Origin: REEB95 sp050729835
Lineage (GTDB): Bacteria > Pseudomonadota > Alphaproteobacteria > ATCC43930 > CGMCC-115725
DNA length: 64,000 nucleotides
Direction of reading: 5' to 3'
NCBI GenBank assembly: GCA_050729835.1
Contig: JBOHLS010000001.1
Coordinates: 62,001-126,000, forward strand
The notes under the pieces are model-generated. The model saw only the letters and a program-made list of their open reading frames with translations, ran no database searches and was not told where the DNA came from. Each line of letters starts with the position of its first letter. Position 1 is the first letter of the stretch. The position numbers and the translations under genes were made by a program. Positions 35,511 to 43,409 of this stretch are shown piece by piece.

Positions 35511-36605
35511 TTACCCCGTCTTTCGGGCCGGAAATCCGGGGTTTTTGGTGCCGCTGCCGGCGAATCGAGGCATCACCCGCTCGCTGAACAGGCGCAGCGA
35601 GCGCTCGGCGGCGGCATAGGGCAGATCGTTGAAATTGATCTGCAGCGACGCACTTTCGAAGCCGCCAACGGCCTCGTCGTAGCGCGCGATCTGCTCGGCG
35701 ATCTCGTCGGGCGGGCCGATCCAGGCGCCGCCGTTCTTGACCTGGGTGTCGATGGTTTCCTTGGCCAGAATCTCGGCGATCTTGTTGTAGCCGGGATAGT
35801 CCTTGGAGCTCATCGAGCCCCAATCGGATGTCGCCGCGGCGATCGCCTTGAGATAGCGGTTGAGCGGGTCGCGCGCGACGTCGAAGGCCTGCTGCCAGGT
35901 TTCGGCGCAGTGCATGTGGAAGGCGAGCATGACTCGGCCGCGGCCGGGATGGCCGGCCTGCTTCCAGGCGTCGCGATAAAGCCCGAGCAGCTCCTTCATC
36001 TTTCCGCCGGCCATCGGGATGCCCATGATCGCGTGGCCTGCCTTGCCGGCGGCGACGAAGCTGTCGGGCGTGGCGATGGCGGCGACCCAGAACGGCGGCC
36101 GAGGCTTCTGCGTCGGCCGCGGCAGCGAGGTCACGTTTTCAAAGCTGTGGAACTTGCCGGCGTGACTCGCCTTGTCCTGCTCGAGCAGGAGACGGACCTG
36201 CTCCATGCCTTCGGTGAAGCGCTCGCGGCTTTCGTCGACGCTGACTTTGAAGTTGGCGAACTCGTAGGGCAGGAAGGCGCGGGCGAATCCGACATCGAGC
36301 CGGCCGCCGGAGATGGCGTCGAGCATGCCGATTTCGCCGGCGAGCTTGAGCGGGTTGTTGAACACCGGCAGCACCGCGCCGGTGACCAGGCGCGCGGTCT
36401 TGCTGCGCTGCGCTGCTGCCGACAGGAAGACGACGGGGTTCGGGGTATAGCCGCCGTAAGGCCGGAAATAGTGCTCGACGGTGCGGACATGCGCCCAGCC
36501 GTAGCGGTCGGCGAAGTCGACGAGGCGCAGACACTCGTCGAAATACTGCGCGCCGGATTTCTGCTCCGGACCGATGCAGGGGAAAAATTGCATGCCGAAT
36601 TCCAT
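35511..36605 (-). CDS. LLM class flavin-dependent oxidoreductase
   Basis: A 364-residue luciferase-like monooxygenase with a TIM-barrel fold that uses reduced flavin. Landmarks: EFGMQFFPCIGPEQK start, HVRTVEHYFRPYGG near residue 40, GAVLPVFNNPLKLAGEIGMLDAISGGRLDVGFARAF-type core near 80-115, and PPFWVAAIATPDSF near 190. Substrate unknown; members attack alkanes, sulfonates, amines or antibiotics. ATG at 36605 sits at the conserved start. A palindrome overlapping its promoter and the divergent marR suggest MarR control. Confidence 0.88.
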   Translation of the reverse strand: MEFGMQFFPCIGPEQKSGAQYFDECLRLVDFADRYGWAHVRTVEHYFRPYGGYTPNPVVFLSAAAQRSKTARLVTGAVLPVFNNPLKLAGEIGMLDAISGGRLDVGFARAFLPYEFANFKVSVDESRERFTEGMEQVRLLLEQDKASHAGKFHSFENVTSLPRPTQKPRPPFWVAAIATPDSFVAAGKAGHAIMGIPMAGGKMKELLGLYRDAWKQAGHPGRGRVMLAFHMHCAETWQQAFDVARDPLNRYLKAIAAATSDWGSMSSKDYPGYNKIAEILAKETIDTQVKNGGAWIGPPDEIAEQIARYDEAVGGFESASLQINFNDLPYAAAERSLRLFSERVMPRFAGSGTKNPGFPARKTG

Positions 36606-36646
36606 GGCGCCTCCCAGCCGGCCAGCGGCAGATCGTCGAAAACTCG

Positions 36647-36676
36647 ATTGAACACTGATTGTCAGTACACTGTCAA
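36647..36676 (-). promoter_or_regulatory. Candidate promoter of the LLM oxidoreductase gene, covered by a MarR operator candidate
   Basis: On the minus strand TTGACA (36676-36671), an 18-base spacer, and TTCAAT (36652-36647). The -35 box lies inside an 18-bp near-palindrome, TTGTCAGT-AC-ACTGTCAA (36659-36676), whose half sites differ by one base. The position, between a marR gene and its divergent neighbour, is where MarR proteins usually bind. Confidence 0.55.
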
Positions 36677-36713
36677 GTTGTCGGCGGGCGGCCGCCGTGC
36701 TAGAGCAGGGACC

Positions 36714-37202
36714 ATGGCGATTCCTGATCTCCATGCCGCGCCCGGCCATCTCGTCCGCCGCCTGCAGCAGATCGCGGTCGCGCTGTTCATGGCCGAGACC
36801 GGCGCCCACGACCTGACGCCGCTGCAATACGCGGCGCTGCTCGGCGTCCGCGAGAACCCGGGATGCAACCAGACGACGCTGGCGAACTACGTCGCGCTCG
36901 ATCGCTCGACCGTCGCTGACGTGGTCGAGCGGCTCGAAAGCAAGGCGCTGATCCGGCGCAAGCCGGGGGCGCGCGACCGCCGCACCAAGCGGCTCGAGCT
37001 GACCGCCGCCGGGCGCAAGCTGGTGGCCGCCGCGTCACCGGCGGTGGGCGCAGTACAGGACATGATCCTGGCGCCGCTCAAGCCGGCCGAGCGGGCTGTG
37101 TTCATGGCCTTGCTGCGCCGCCTGGTGCATCTCAACAACGAGCACAGCCGCGCGCCATTGCGCTTGAACGGCGAGGAATCGCGCCCACGTAAGACAGCGT
37201 GA
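36714..37202 (+). CDS. MarR family transcriptional regulator
   Basis: A 162-residue dimeric winged-helix repressor. Recognition elements: DLTPLQYAALLGVRENPGC near residue 35, NQTTLANYVALDRSTVADVVERLESK (helix-turn-helix, split here as two halves at about 55-80), the wing GARDRRTKRLELTAAGR, and the C-terminal dimer helices. It stands divergent to the LLM oxidoreductase with an operator candidate between them, so autoregulation and control of that gene is the simple model. Its stop overlaps DUF488 as GTGA. Confidence 0.92.
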   Translation: MAIPDLHAAPGHLVRRLQQIAVALFMAETGAHDLTPLQYAALLGVRENPGCNQTTLANYVALDRSTVADVVERLESKALIRRKPGARDRRTKRLELTAAGRKLVAAASPAVGAVQDMILAPLKPAERAVFMALLRRLVHLNNEHSRAPLRLNGEESRPRKTA

Positions 37203-37756
37203 CGACTTACACCATCGGCCATTCGACCCGCAGCCTGGACGAGTTCCTCGCCCTGCTGCGTGAGCACGGCATCGAATGCCTGGTCGACGTGCGCAGCATT
37301 CCGCGCTCGGGCCGCTATCCGCATTTCAACGGCGACGCGCTGGCGCGGACGCTGGCCGCCGCGGGCATCGGCTATCGCCACATGCGCGGGTTGGGTGGGC
37401 GCCGCGGCCGCGCCAAGGGCGCGCCGTCGCGAAATACCTTCTGGCGCGAGGAAGGCTTCCGCAACTTCGCTGATTACGCCGAGAGTCCGGTTTTCGCCGG
37501 CGCATTCGCCGAGTTGCGGGCGCTCGCGCGCGAGCGGCGGGTGACGGTGATGTGTGCCGAGGCGGTGTGGTGGCGTTGCCATCGCCGGATCATCAGCGAT
37601 TACCTCGTCGTCGCCGGCGACGAGGTCTGCCACATCATGGGGCCGGGCAAGAGCGAGACGGCGGTGCTGACGCCCGAGGCGCGGACGCTGCCGAGCGGCA
37701 CGTTGCGCTATGCCGCTGCCGATCTGCTCGACGACGTCGAGGCCGACGGCGGCTAG
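37199..37756 (+). CDS. DUF488 domain-containing protein
   Basis: A 185-residue protein. DUF488 signatures: TIGHSTRSLDEFLALLREHG at the start, LVDVRSIPRSGRYPHFN near residue 30, YRHMRGLGG near 60, and the cysteine site VMCAEAVWWRCHRRIISDYL near 120. The family has no settled biochemical role; nucleic acid or thiol chemistry has been suggested because of the conserved Cys and basic residues. GTG start overlaps the marR stop, so it is coupled to the regulator. It overlaps the next, convergent gene by four bases. Confidence 0.85.
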   Translation: MTTYTIGHSTRSLDEFLALLREHGIECLVDVRSIPRSGRYPHFNGDALARTLAAAGIGYRHMRGLGGRRGRAKGAPSRNTFWREEGFRNFADYAESPVFAGAFAELRALARERRVTVMCAEAVWWRCHRRIISDYLVVAGDEVCHIMGPGKSETAVLTPEARTLPSGTLRYAAADLLDDVEADGG

Positions 37757-38340
37757 GCCGTCTGCTGCCGTCCGAGCTTGTCGGTTTGCGCCAGCGTTTG
37801 CAGCAGCTGGGCGTCGGCCTGATAGGTTATCTTGGCGAAGGCGCGCAGAAAGCTGTCGGTGCGCGGCAGCTGGAACAGCGTCTCCTCGTCCTCGCCGTCG
37901 GCGCGGGCCGAGACGACGACCACGTTGTCCTGCGGCGTCAGGATGAGCTCGCTCAGCGCCACGCCCGGGCCGGTGACGTATTCGACCAGGCGGTGCGGCC
38001 GGTCCTCGCTGCGCGTGATCGTCATGCGATAGGGCACGCGGCTCGCGGCGCATTCGATCAGCGCGCGGGTGAAGGGCGACAGAAAGCTTTCGTCGAAGCC
38101 GAGCACGGCCGTGGCCTTCTCGTCCGAAGCCGTGGAGCGGATATCGAGAGTCGCCCACAGCGAGGCGCGGCCGGCGAAATAATCGACCGAGGCAAGATCG
38201 AGATTGAGGGAATCGATGGGCTGCGGCGGGGACACCGCCCGGCTGCACAGGAAGGCGAAGCACGCGGGCTCGCGTTTGAGGCTGAGTGTCGTCGCCGCTT
38301 CGAGATTGCAATCGGGCAGGGCGTGCGTCGAGTAGGACAA
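37753..38340 (-). CDS. Hypothetical protein (195 residues)
   Basis: Not recognised. A soluble protein without membrane helices or signal peptide. About residues 45-80 contain SLNLDLASVDYFAGRASLWATLDI, then FDESFLSPFTRALIECAASRVPYRMT, and later GVALSELILTPQDNVVVVSA; the alternation suggests an alpha/beta sheet domain. The start is set by a perfect AAGGAGG ribosome site at 38352-38346, six bases before TTG at 38340; a GTG at 38355 would overlap that site and is rejected. An inverted repeat, CGCGTTA-N9-TAACGCG, lies upstream. Confidence 0.65.
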   Translation of the reverse strand: MSYSTHALPDCNLEAATTLSLKREPACFAFLCSRAVSPPQPIDSLNLDLASVDYFAGRASLWATLDIRSTASDEKATAVLGFDESFLSPFTRALIECAASRVPYRMTITRSEDRPHRLVEYVTGPGVALSELILTPQDNVVVVSARADGEDEETLFQLPRTDSFLRAFAKITYQADAQLLQTLAQTDKLGRQQTA

Positions 38341-38377
38341 AAGCGCCTCCTTCACACGCCAGAAATTTTATGCAATT

Positions 38378-38400
38378 CGCGTTAAAGGAAGCATAACGCG
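38378..38400 (-). promoter_or_regulatory. Inverted repeat CGCGTTA-N9-TAACGCG, operator candidate
   Basis: Two perfect 7-base arms (38378-38384 and 38394-38400) separated by nine bases, 38 bases upstream of the TTG start at 38340. Followed on the minus strand by an AT-rich stretch. A palindrome with this spacing suits a dimeric regulator; the hairpin alternative is weaker, because no T-run follows. Confidence 0.45.
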
Positions 38401-38458
38401 CCGGTCACAGCCCGGCCGACGATGACGGATTCCTGCCCCGTGGACGCCCGGACGGACC

Positions 38459-39247
38459 TCAGAAGATCAGCTTGCCGCCGGCTAAAAGCAGCGTCGCCGC
38501 CAAGACGAGGCGCAGGGCGGCATCGGGCACCCGGCTGGCGGCATAGCTGCCGATGACGATGCCGGGGAGCGAGCCGAGCAGCAGGGCGCTGAGCAGGCCC
38601 CAATGGATCGAGCCCAGCATCCAATGGCCCATGCCGGCAATCAGCGTCAGCGGCACGGCGTGCGCGATGTCCGAGCCGACGATGCGTGCGATCGGCAGTC
38701 GCGGATAGAGCAGGACCAGGGCGGTCGTGCCGAGAGCGCCGGCGCCGACCGAGGAAATCGGCACCAGGATGCCCAGGGCTGCGCCGGCGGCGATGGTGAG
38801 CCAATGGATGCGTTTCGGGTCGAGCGCCGCGAGACGGTCGCCGTAGCAGCGCACGATCCGGCTGCGGAAAATCAGTACGAAAGCCGATACGAACAGCGCG
38901 CAGCCGAGAATGACGGTGATGAGTTCGTGCGCCGCCACGCCGCCAAGATTCAGGCGTGACAGGCAGAATAGGGTGATCGCCGTCAGCGGCATGCTGCCGG
39001 CGGCAAGCCGGCCGACGATCGGCCAGTCGATCGTGCCGGTGAAGCCGTGCATCGCCGTCCCCGCGGTCTTAGTGGCCGCAGCGTAGAGCAGGTCGGTGCC
39101 GACGGCGGTGGCCGGCGAGATGCCGAAGAGCAGGATCAGCAGCGGCGTCATCAGCGAGCCGCCACCGACGCCGGTCATGCCGACGAGCATGCCGACCACG
39201 AAGCCGGACACCGGATAGGCCAGACTGAAGGCGTGATGCACAATCAT
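38459..39247 (-). CDS. Sulfite exporter TauE/SafE family protein
   Basis: A 262-residue membrane protein with about eight helices. The two family repeats are visible: GMTGVGGGSLMTPLLILLFG near residue 27 and GILVPISSVGAGALGTTALVLLYP near residue 155. TauE/SafE proteins export sulfite, sulfoacetate or related anions. It lies ten bases downstream of cysN on the same strand, making a role in removing excess sulfite made by the reductase pathway plausible (inference). Confidence 0.88.
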   Translation of the reverse strand: MIVHHAFSLAYPVSGFVVGMLVGMTGVGGGSLMTPLLILLFGISPATAVGTDLLYAAATKTAGTAMHGFTGTIDWPIVGRLAAGSMPLTAITLFCLSRLNLGGVAAHELITVILGCALFVSAFVLIFRSRIVRCYGDRLAALDPKRIHWLTIAAGAALGILVPISSVGAGALGTTALVLLYPRLPIARIVGSDIAHAVPLTLIAGMGHWMLGSIHWGLLSALLLGSLPGIVIGSYAASRVPDAALRLVLAATLLLAGGKLIF

Positions 39248-39256
39248 CCGCTTCCC

Positions 39257-40519
39257 TCAACCTTCTATCATACCGGCGGCGACGGTGGCGTGGGTCTGCT
39301 CGTCGATGAGGATGAATGCGCCGGTGGCGCGATTGGCGCGATAGGGATCGAACGCCAGCGGCGATGCCGCGGCGATGCGAACCCGCGCAATGTCGTTGCG
39401 CACGAGCGCCGTCGCCGGTGCGGTTGAAAGCGTCGTCACATCGAGCCGCTCGATCGCCTCGCCAATATGGCCGATGGCGGTGCGGGTGCCGATCTTGACC
39501 AGATAACGGCGTCCGGCGGCGAAAGGTTCGTCGTCGAACCAGCAGATGGTCGCGTCGAGGCGTTTGGCGACGGCCGGCGCTGCCGCCGGCCGGGCCAGGA
39601 TGTCGCCGCGCGCGATATCGACCGCGTCGTCGACCTCGATGCCGACCGATTGCGGCGCGACGGCATGGTCGAGCGCGCCGTCGTAGGTGGCGATGGCGCG
39701 GACCCGGGTGGCGACGCCCGAGGGCAGCGCGACGATCGGATCGCCGACCGCGATCCGGCCGGATTCGATGCGGCCGAGATAGCGACGGTATTGACCTGCT
39801 GGCGTGGTCATCCGGCGGACGAGCTGCACGGGGAAGCGGAACGGGAGGTTTTCGGTTGCCGCTGCCGGCGGCAGGCCTTCGAGGATCGTCAACAGCGGCA
39901 CGCCGTCGTACCAGCGCAACCGGTCGCTGCGCGTCACGACGTTGTCGCCGAACTTCGCCGAAAGCGGCACCAGGATTGGCGGTTCGGCGCCGAGCGTTGC
40001 CGCGAAATCTGCGACCGCACCGGCGACGACGTCGAACGGCGCGCGCGCGAAATCGACGAGGTCCATCTTGTTGACGGCAATCACCAGGTGCCGGATGCCG
40101 AGCAGGTGGGCGAGGAAGAGGTGCCGGCGCGTCTGGGTTGTCATGCCGTTGCGCGCGTCCACCAGGATCACCGCCGCGTCGGCGGTACTCGCGCCGGTCA
40201 CCATGTTGCGTGTGTACTGTTCGTGGCCCGGCGTGTCGGCGATGATGAACTTGCGGCGCGGCGTCGCGAAATAGCGGTAGGCGACGTCGATGGTGATGCC
40301 CTGCTCACGTTCCGCCATCAGCCCGTCGGTCAAAAGGGAGAGATCGACGGCGCCGTCGCCGTTGCGCGTGGCGATGCGCTTGAGCGCGTCGAGCTGGTCA
40401 TGCGGCACGGTGCCCGCATCGTGCAGCAGCCGGCCGATGAGCGAGCTCTTGCCGTCGTCGACGCTGCCGGCCGTGGTGAAGCGCAGCAGCCGCGGATCGC
40501 TACCAGGGGAAAAGGCCAT
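39257..40519 (-). CDS. cysN: Sulfate adenylyltransferase subunit 1
   Basis: A 420-residue GTPase subunit of ATP sulfurylase. GTPase motifs: AGSVDDGKSSL (residues 17-27), DTPGH (94-98) and NKMD (149-152). With CysD it makes APS from sulfate and ATP, driven by GTP hydrolysis. The protein ends without a CysC (APS kinase) domain, unlike the NodQ-type fusions. The ATG at 40519 overlaps the cysD stop as TGATG; a TTG one codon upstream is less likely. Confidence 0.95.
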   Translation of the reverse strand: MAFSPGSDPRLLRFTTAGSVDDGKSSLIGRLLHDAGTVPHDQLDALKRIATRNGDGAVDLSLLTDGLMAEREQGITIDVAYRYFATPRRKFIIADTPGHEQYTRNMVTGASTADAAVILVDARNGMTTQTRRHLFLAHLLGIRHLVIAVNKMDLVDFARAPFDVVAGAVADFAATLGAEPPILVPLSAKFGDNVVTRSDRLRWYDGVPLLTILEGLPPAAATENLPFRFPVQLVRRMTTPAGQYRRYLGRIESGRIAVGDPIVALPSGVATRVRAIATYDGALDHAVAPQSVGIEVDDAVDIARGDILARPAAAPAVAKRLDATICWFDDEPFAAGRRYLVKIGTRTAIGHIGEAIERLDVTTLSTAPATALVRNDIARVRIAAASPLAFDPYRANRATGAFILIDEQTHATVAAGMIEG

Positions 40520-41484
40520 CAAAAATATCCGGCGCGCTTGCGTTCTTCCATCGATGCGTCGGATGTCCGGTCATCGAGGCGGGTGGCGCCGCGCTCGCTG
40601 ATGCGCGCGGTCAGGAGCTCGGCGACGACCTCGTCGGCCGTCGTGGCCCGCGATTCGACCGGCAGGGTGCAGGAGACGTCGCCCACCGTGCGGAAGCGCA
40701 CGATGCGGGTCTCGATCGGCTCGCCGTCGGCGGTTTCGGCGGCGTCGACGACGGGCACCAGCGCGCCGCCGCGCAGCGTGATGCGCCGCGGATGCGCGTA
40801 ATAAAGCGCCGGCAGCTCGATGTCCTCGCGGGCGATGTACTGCCACACGTCGAACTCGGTCCAGTTGCTGAGCGGAAAGGCGCGCATGTGCTCGCCCGGA
40901 TCCAGGCGCGTGTTGTAGAGGCTCCACAGCTCGGGACGCTGGCGGCGCGGATCCCATTGGCCGAAGGCATCACGGAACGAGAAGATACGCTCCTTGGCGC
41001 GCGCCTTTTCCTCGTCGCGGCGCGCGCCGCCGATGCAGGCGTCGAAACCGAATTCGGCGATCGCATCGAGCAGTGTCACCGTCTGAAGCGCGTTGCGACT
41101 CTGATTGGCGTGCTTCAACCGCACGCGGCCGCCGTCGATCGAATCCTGAACCGTGCGCACGATCAAGCGCTCGCCAAGCTGGGCGGCGAGCCGGTCGCGG
41201 AAGGCGATCACCTCGGGAAAATTGTGCCCGGTATCGACGTGCAGTAGGGGGAACGGCAGGCGTCCCGGCCGGAACGCTTTCTCGGCGAGCCGGAGCAGCA
41301 CCGTCGAATCCTTGCCGCCCGAGAACAGCAGGACCGGGTCGCGGAATTCAGCGGCGACCTCGCGCAGGATGTGAATCGCCTCGCTCTCGAGCCCGTCGAG
41401 ATGCGCGGCGGCTGGCGCCGGCGCGGCGGCGGTCGGCCGCGCGGCCGGCCGCTCGGCTGTCGCGATGATCTCGGCGCTGCTCAC
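40519..41484 (-). CDS. cysD: Sulfate adenylyltransferase subunit 2
   Basis: A 321-residue PP-loop ATP sulfurylase catalytic subunit. The PP motif is LLFSGGKDSTVLL (residues 52-64); HVDTGHNFPEVI, the REEKARAKER-like segment DEEKARAKER and SNWTEFDVWQYI follow. The N-terminal 30 residues are alanine- and proline-rich. GTG at 41484 overlaps the cysH stop as GTGA. It is part of cysH-cysD-cysN. Confidence 0.95.
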   Translation of the reverse strand: MSSAEIIATAERPAARPTAAAPAPAAAHLDGLESEAIHILREVAAEFRDPVLLFSGGKDSTVLLRLAEKAFRPGRLPFPLLHVDTGHNFPEVIAFRDRLAAQLGERLIVRTVQDSIDGGRVRLKHANQSRNALQTVTLLDAIAEFGFDACIGGARRDEEKARAKERIFSFRDAFGQWDPRRQRPELWSLYNTRLDPGEHMRAFPLSNWTEFDVWQYIAREDIELPALYYAHPRRITLRGGALVPVVDAAETADGEPIETRIVRFRTVGDVSCTLPVESRATTADEVVAELLTARISERGATRLDDRTSDASMEERKRAGYF

Positions 41485-42170
41485 GATGCCCTCCGATGCG
41501 GATGCAAGCCGCATTCGCGCTGCTCGTCCGCCTCCCACCACCAACGTCCGGCGCGGATGTCCTCGCCCGGCCCGATGGCGCGGGTGCAGGGCGCGCAGCC
41601 GATGCTGGGATAGCCGCGATCGTGTAGCGCGTTGTAGGAGACCGCATGCTGGCGGATGTATTGCCAGACTTGGTCGTCGGACCACGCGGCCAACGGGTTG
41701 AACTTGTGCAGCTCGTGCTCCGCGTCCCATTCCTGCACTGCCAAGTCGCGGCGTGTGACCGCCTGCGTGCGACGCTGGCCGGTGATCCATGCCCGCTTGC
41801 CGGCGAGGGCTCGTCCGAGCGGCTTGACCTTGCGCAGGAAGCAGCATTCGAGGCGCAGCGCCTGGCTGTCGTAGAACGCATTCGGGCCATGGGCCGCGAC
41901 GTAGCGTTCGATGTCCCCGGCGTCGGGTGAAATCACCGTGATCGGAATCTGATAGCGCCGTGCCGTGGCGTGGATGAGCGACTGGGTTTCCTCAGGCAGG
42001 CGGCCGGTGTCGAGCGTGAAGACGCCAATGGCTAGGCGATGCCGCGCCAGCAGATCGATCAGCACCATGTCCTCGGCGCCGAAGCTGGCAGCGAGCGCCG
42101 CTGGCGCATGGCTCTCGGCAATAGTCCGCATCAGGCTCAACGCCTGAAGCGTGGGCTCGTCGGCATTCAC
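41481..42170 (-). CDS. cysH: Assimilatory adenylyl-sulfate (APS) reductase
   Basis: A 229-residue member of the CysH family. It carries the pair ECCFLRKVKPL (Cys109, Cys110) and GCAPCTR (Cys192, Cys195), which bind a [4Fe-4S] cluster in APS reductases and are absent from PAPS reductases. The catalytic cysteine is in ECGLH near the end (Cys220). Thus sulfate should be reduced directly from APS, consistent with cysN lacking a CysC domain. Start: GTG at 42170, eight bases after a strong GGAGGAG site (42185-42179); a TTG at 42194 would include that site. First gene of cysHDN. Confidence 0.92.
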   Translation of the reverse strand: MNADEPTLQALSLMRTIAESHAPAALAASFGAEDMVLIDLLARHRLAIGVFTLDTGRLPEETQSLIHATARRYQIPITVISPDAGDIERYVAAHGPNAFYDSQALRLECCFLRKVKPLGRALAGKRAWITGQRRTQAVTRRDLAVQEWDAEHELHKFNPLAAWSDDQVWQYIRQHAVSYNALHDRGYPSIGCAPCTRAIGPGEDIRAGRWWWEADEQRECGLHPHRRAS

Positions 42171-42318
42171 TGAAGGCTCTCCTCCGGACGGCAACGGTAG
42201 CGAACGAAAAGCTAATACACTCTTATTGTCACTGATATCAATGTATTATATTCATTAATAACACAAATTATAGGTTATATATTAGCGTACATCCGATAAA
42301 GCGTTCTATGCCAAGGCC
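42171..42318 (-). promoter_or_regulatory. AT-rich promoter region of cysHDN
   Basis: This 148-base gap is very AT-rich. On the minus strand it holds two perfect TATAAT hexamers (42250-42245 and 42272-42267) but no well-spaced -35 box for either, which may mean an activator-dependent promoter. Inference only. Confidence 0.45.
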
Positions 42319-43299
42319 CTATCGTAAGATTCGATCGAAGAAGCCGATGGTGAAATTGACCGGCATGGTAATCGAGCCATTCCGGTTCCAATAACGCTCG
42401 GGCACCGGCGGCACCGGCGAGCCGTCGTGTAGCATGGAAAGCGCCGCCTGATCGAGCAGCGGATTCCCCGAGCTACGGATGATCCAGGCGCCGGTGACGG
42501 TGCCGTCATGCGCCAAGGTGAACGCCACCATGACGGTGCCTTCCTGCTTTTTCTTCAAGGCATCGTCGGGATAGTGCTTGTAGCGCTCGAGGTGGCGGCG
42601 AACGCGATCGAGATAATCGTCCACCGAACCGGTGCCGCGGTCGGGGCCGCCGGGGCCCTGGCTGATGCCGAAATTGCCGTTGCCGGCGCTGCCGACGCCT
42701 TCCATGCCGGTGCCCACGGCGGCCGGCGTGCCGGTCGTTGCCACTTGGGTTGCGGGCGCTGGCTGCGCCGGTGCGGCAAGCGGCGTCGCAGTCACCGTCG
42801 GTGCCGGCTTGGGCGCGGGTTGCGGCGCGGGCGCCGCCGTCGGTTTGACGATCCGCGGATGCGGTGCGGCCTTTTGCTGACGCGGCTTGGGTGGCGCGGT
42901 GTCGAGCTTGATCACCGTCTGGATTGGCTTGGGTGTCGGCAGCGGCGGTGCCGCGTCGCTCGCTTGCGGCGCGACGTCGCTCGGCGCGGCCTGTGCCGGG
43001 CTGCTGGCTGCGGCTTGCGCCGCGGCGTTGCGCTGGCCGGGCAGCTTGGCTTCGCCGCCGCTGCCGCCCGGCGAGCCGCCGGCGCCCGTGCCCTCGAACT
43101 TGATCGTGACCGGCGGAAACACGACTTCCTGCGCCGGCGGAATCTGCCACAGGCCGAGCAAAAGCGCGAGGATCAGGCCATGCAGAACCAGCGAGTTGGC
43201 GATGCCGCGCCACAGGCGCTTACGGTCCTTCCGGTCGCGGAATTGATCCGCCGGTTCAGGCGTTATCGGGGTGTAGATGCCCTCGGTCGCCACGGCCAT
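42319..43299 (-). CDS. tonB: Energy transducer TonB family protein
   Basis: A 326-residue protein anchored by one N-terminal helix (IANSLVLHGLILALLLGLW, about residues 32-50). A long proline- and alanine-rich periplasmic spacer (about 85-200) includes PTPKPIQTVIK and APQPAPKPAPT. The C-terminal domain has the TonB signature YKHYPDDALKKKQEGTVMVAFTLAHDG and GAWIIRSSGNPLLDQAAL. It transmits proton-motive energy from ExbB/ExbD to outer-membrane receptors; no exbB, exbD or receptor gene is in the window. ATG at 43299 is preferred over a TTG at 43320. Confidence 0.9.
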   Translation of the reverse strand: MAVATEGIYTPITPEPADQFRDRKDRKRLWRGIANSLVLHGLILALLLGLWQIPPAQEVVFPPVTIKFEGTGAGGSPGGSGGEAKLPGQRNAAAQAAASSPAQAAPSDVAPQASDAAPPLPTPKPIQTVIKLDTAPPKPRQQKAAPHPRIVKPTAAPAPQPAPKPAPTVTATPLAAPAQPAPATQVATTGTPAAVGTGMEGVGSAGNGNFGISQGPGGPDRGTGSVDDYLDRVRRHLERYKHYPDDALKKKQEGTVMVAFTLAHDGTVTGAWIIRSSGNPLLDQAALSMLHDGSPVPPVPERYWNRNGSITMPVNFTIGFFDRILR

Positions 43300-43409
43300 C
43301 GGTTGGGCAAAAAACCTCAATAGACGACATGGCGCCGAATGCCAAGCGAATCAACAACCTGGGGTGATTCCGGCGATTCCATCAGGGGCGGCTGGGAAGG
43401 GATGCGACG

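Noticed and set aside
39257..40519. NodQ/CysNC bifunctional sulfurylase-kinase
   Set aside because: The protein ends after 420 residues with no APS kinase domain.
41481..42194. Annotation of cysH as PAPS reductase with the TTG start at 42194
   Set aside because: The cluster cysteines Cys109-Cys110 and Cys192/Cys195 indicate APS reductase, and the ribosome site GGAGGAG lies inside the longer frame, favouring GTG 42170.
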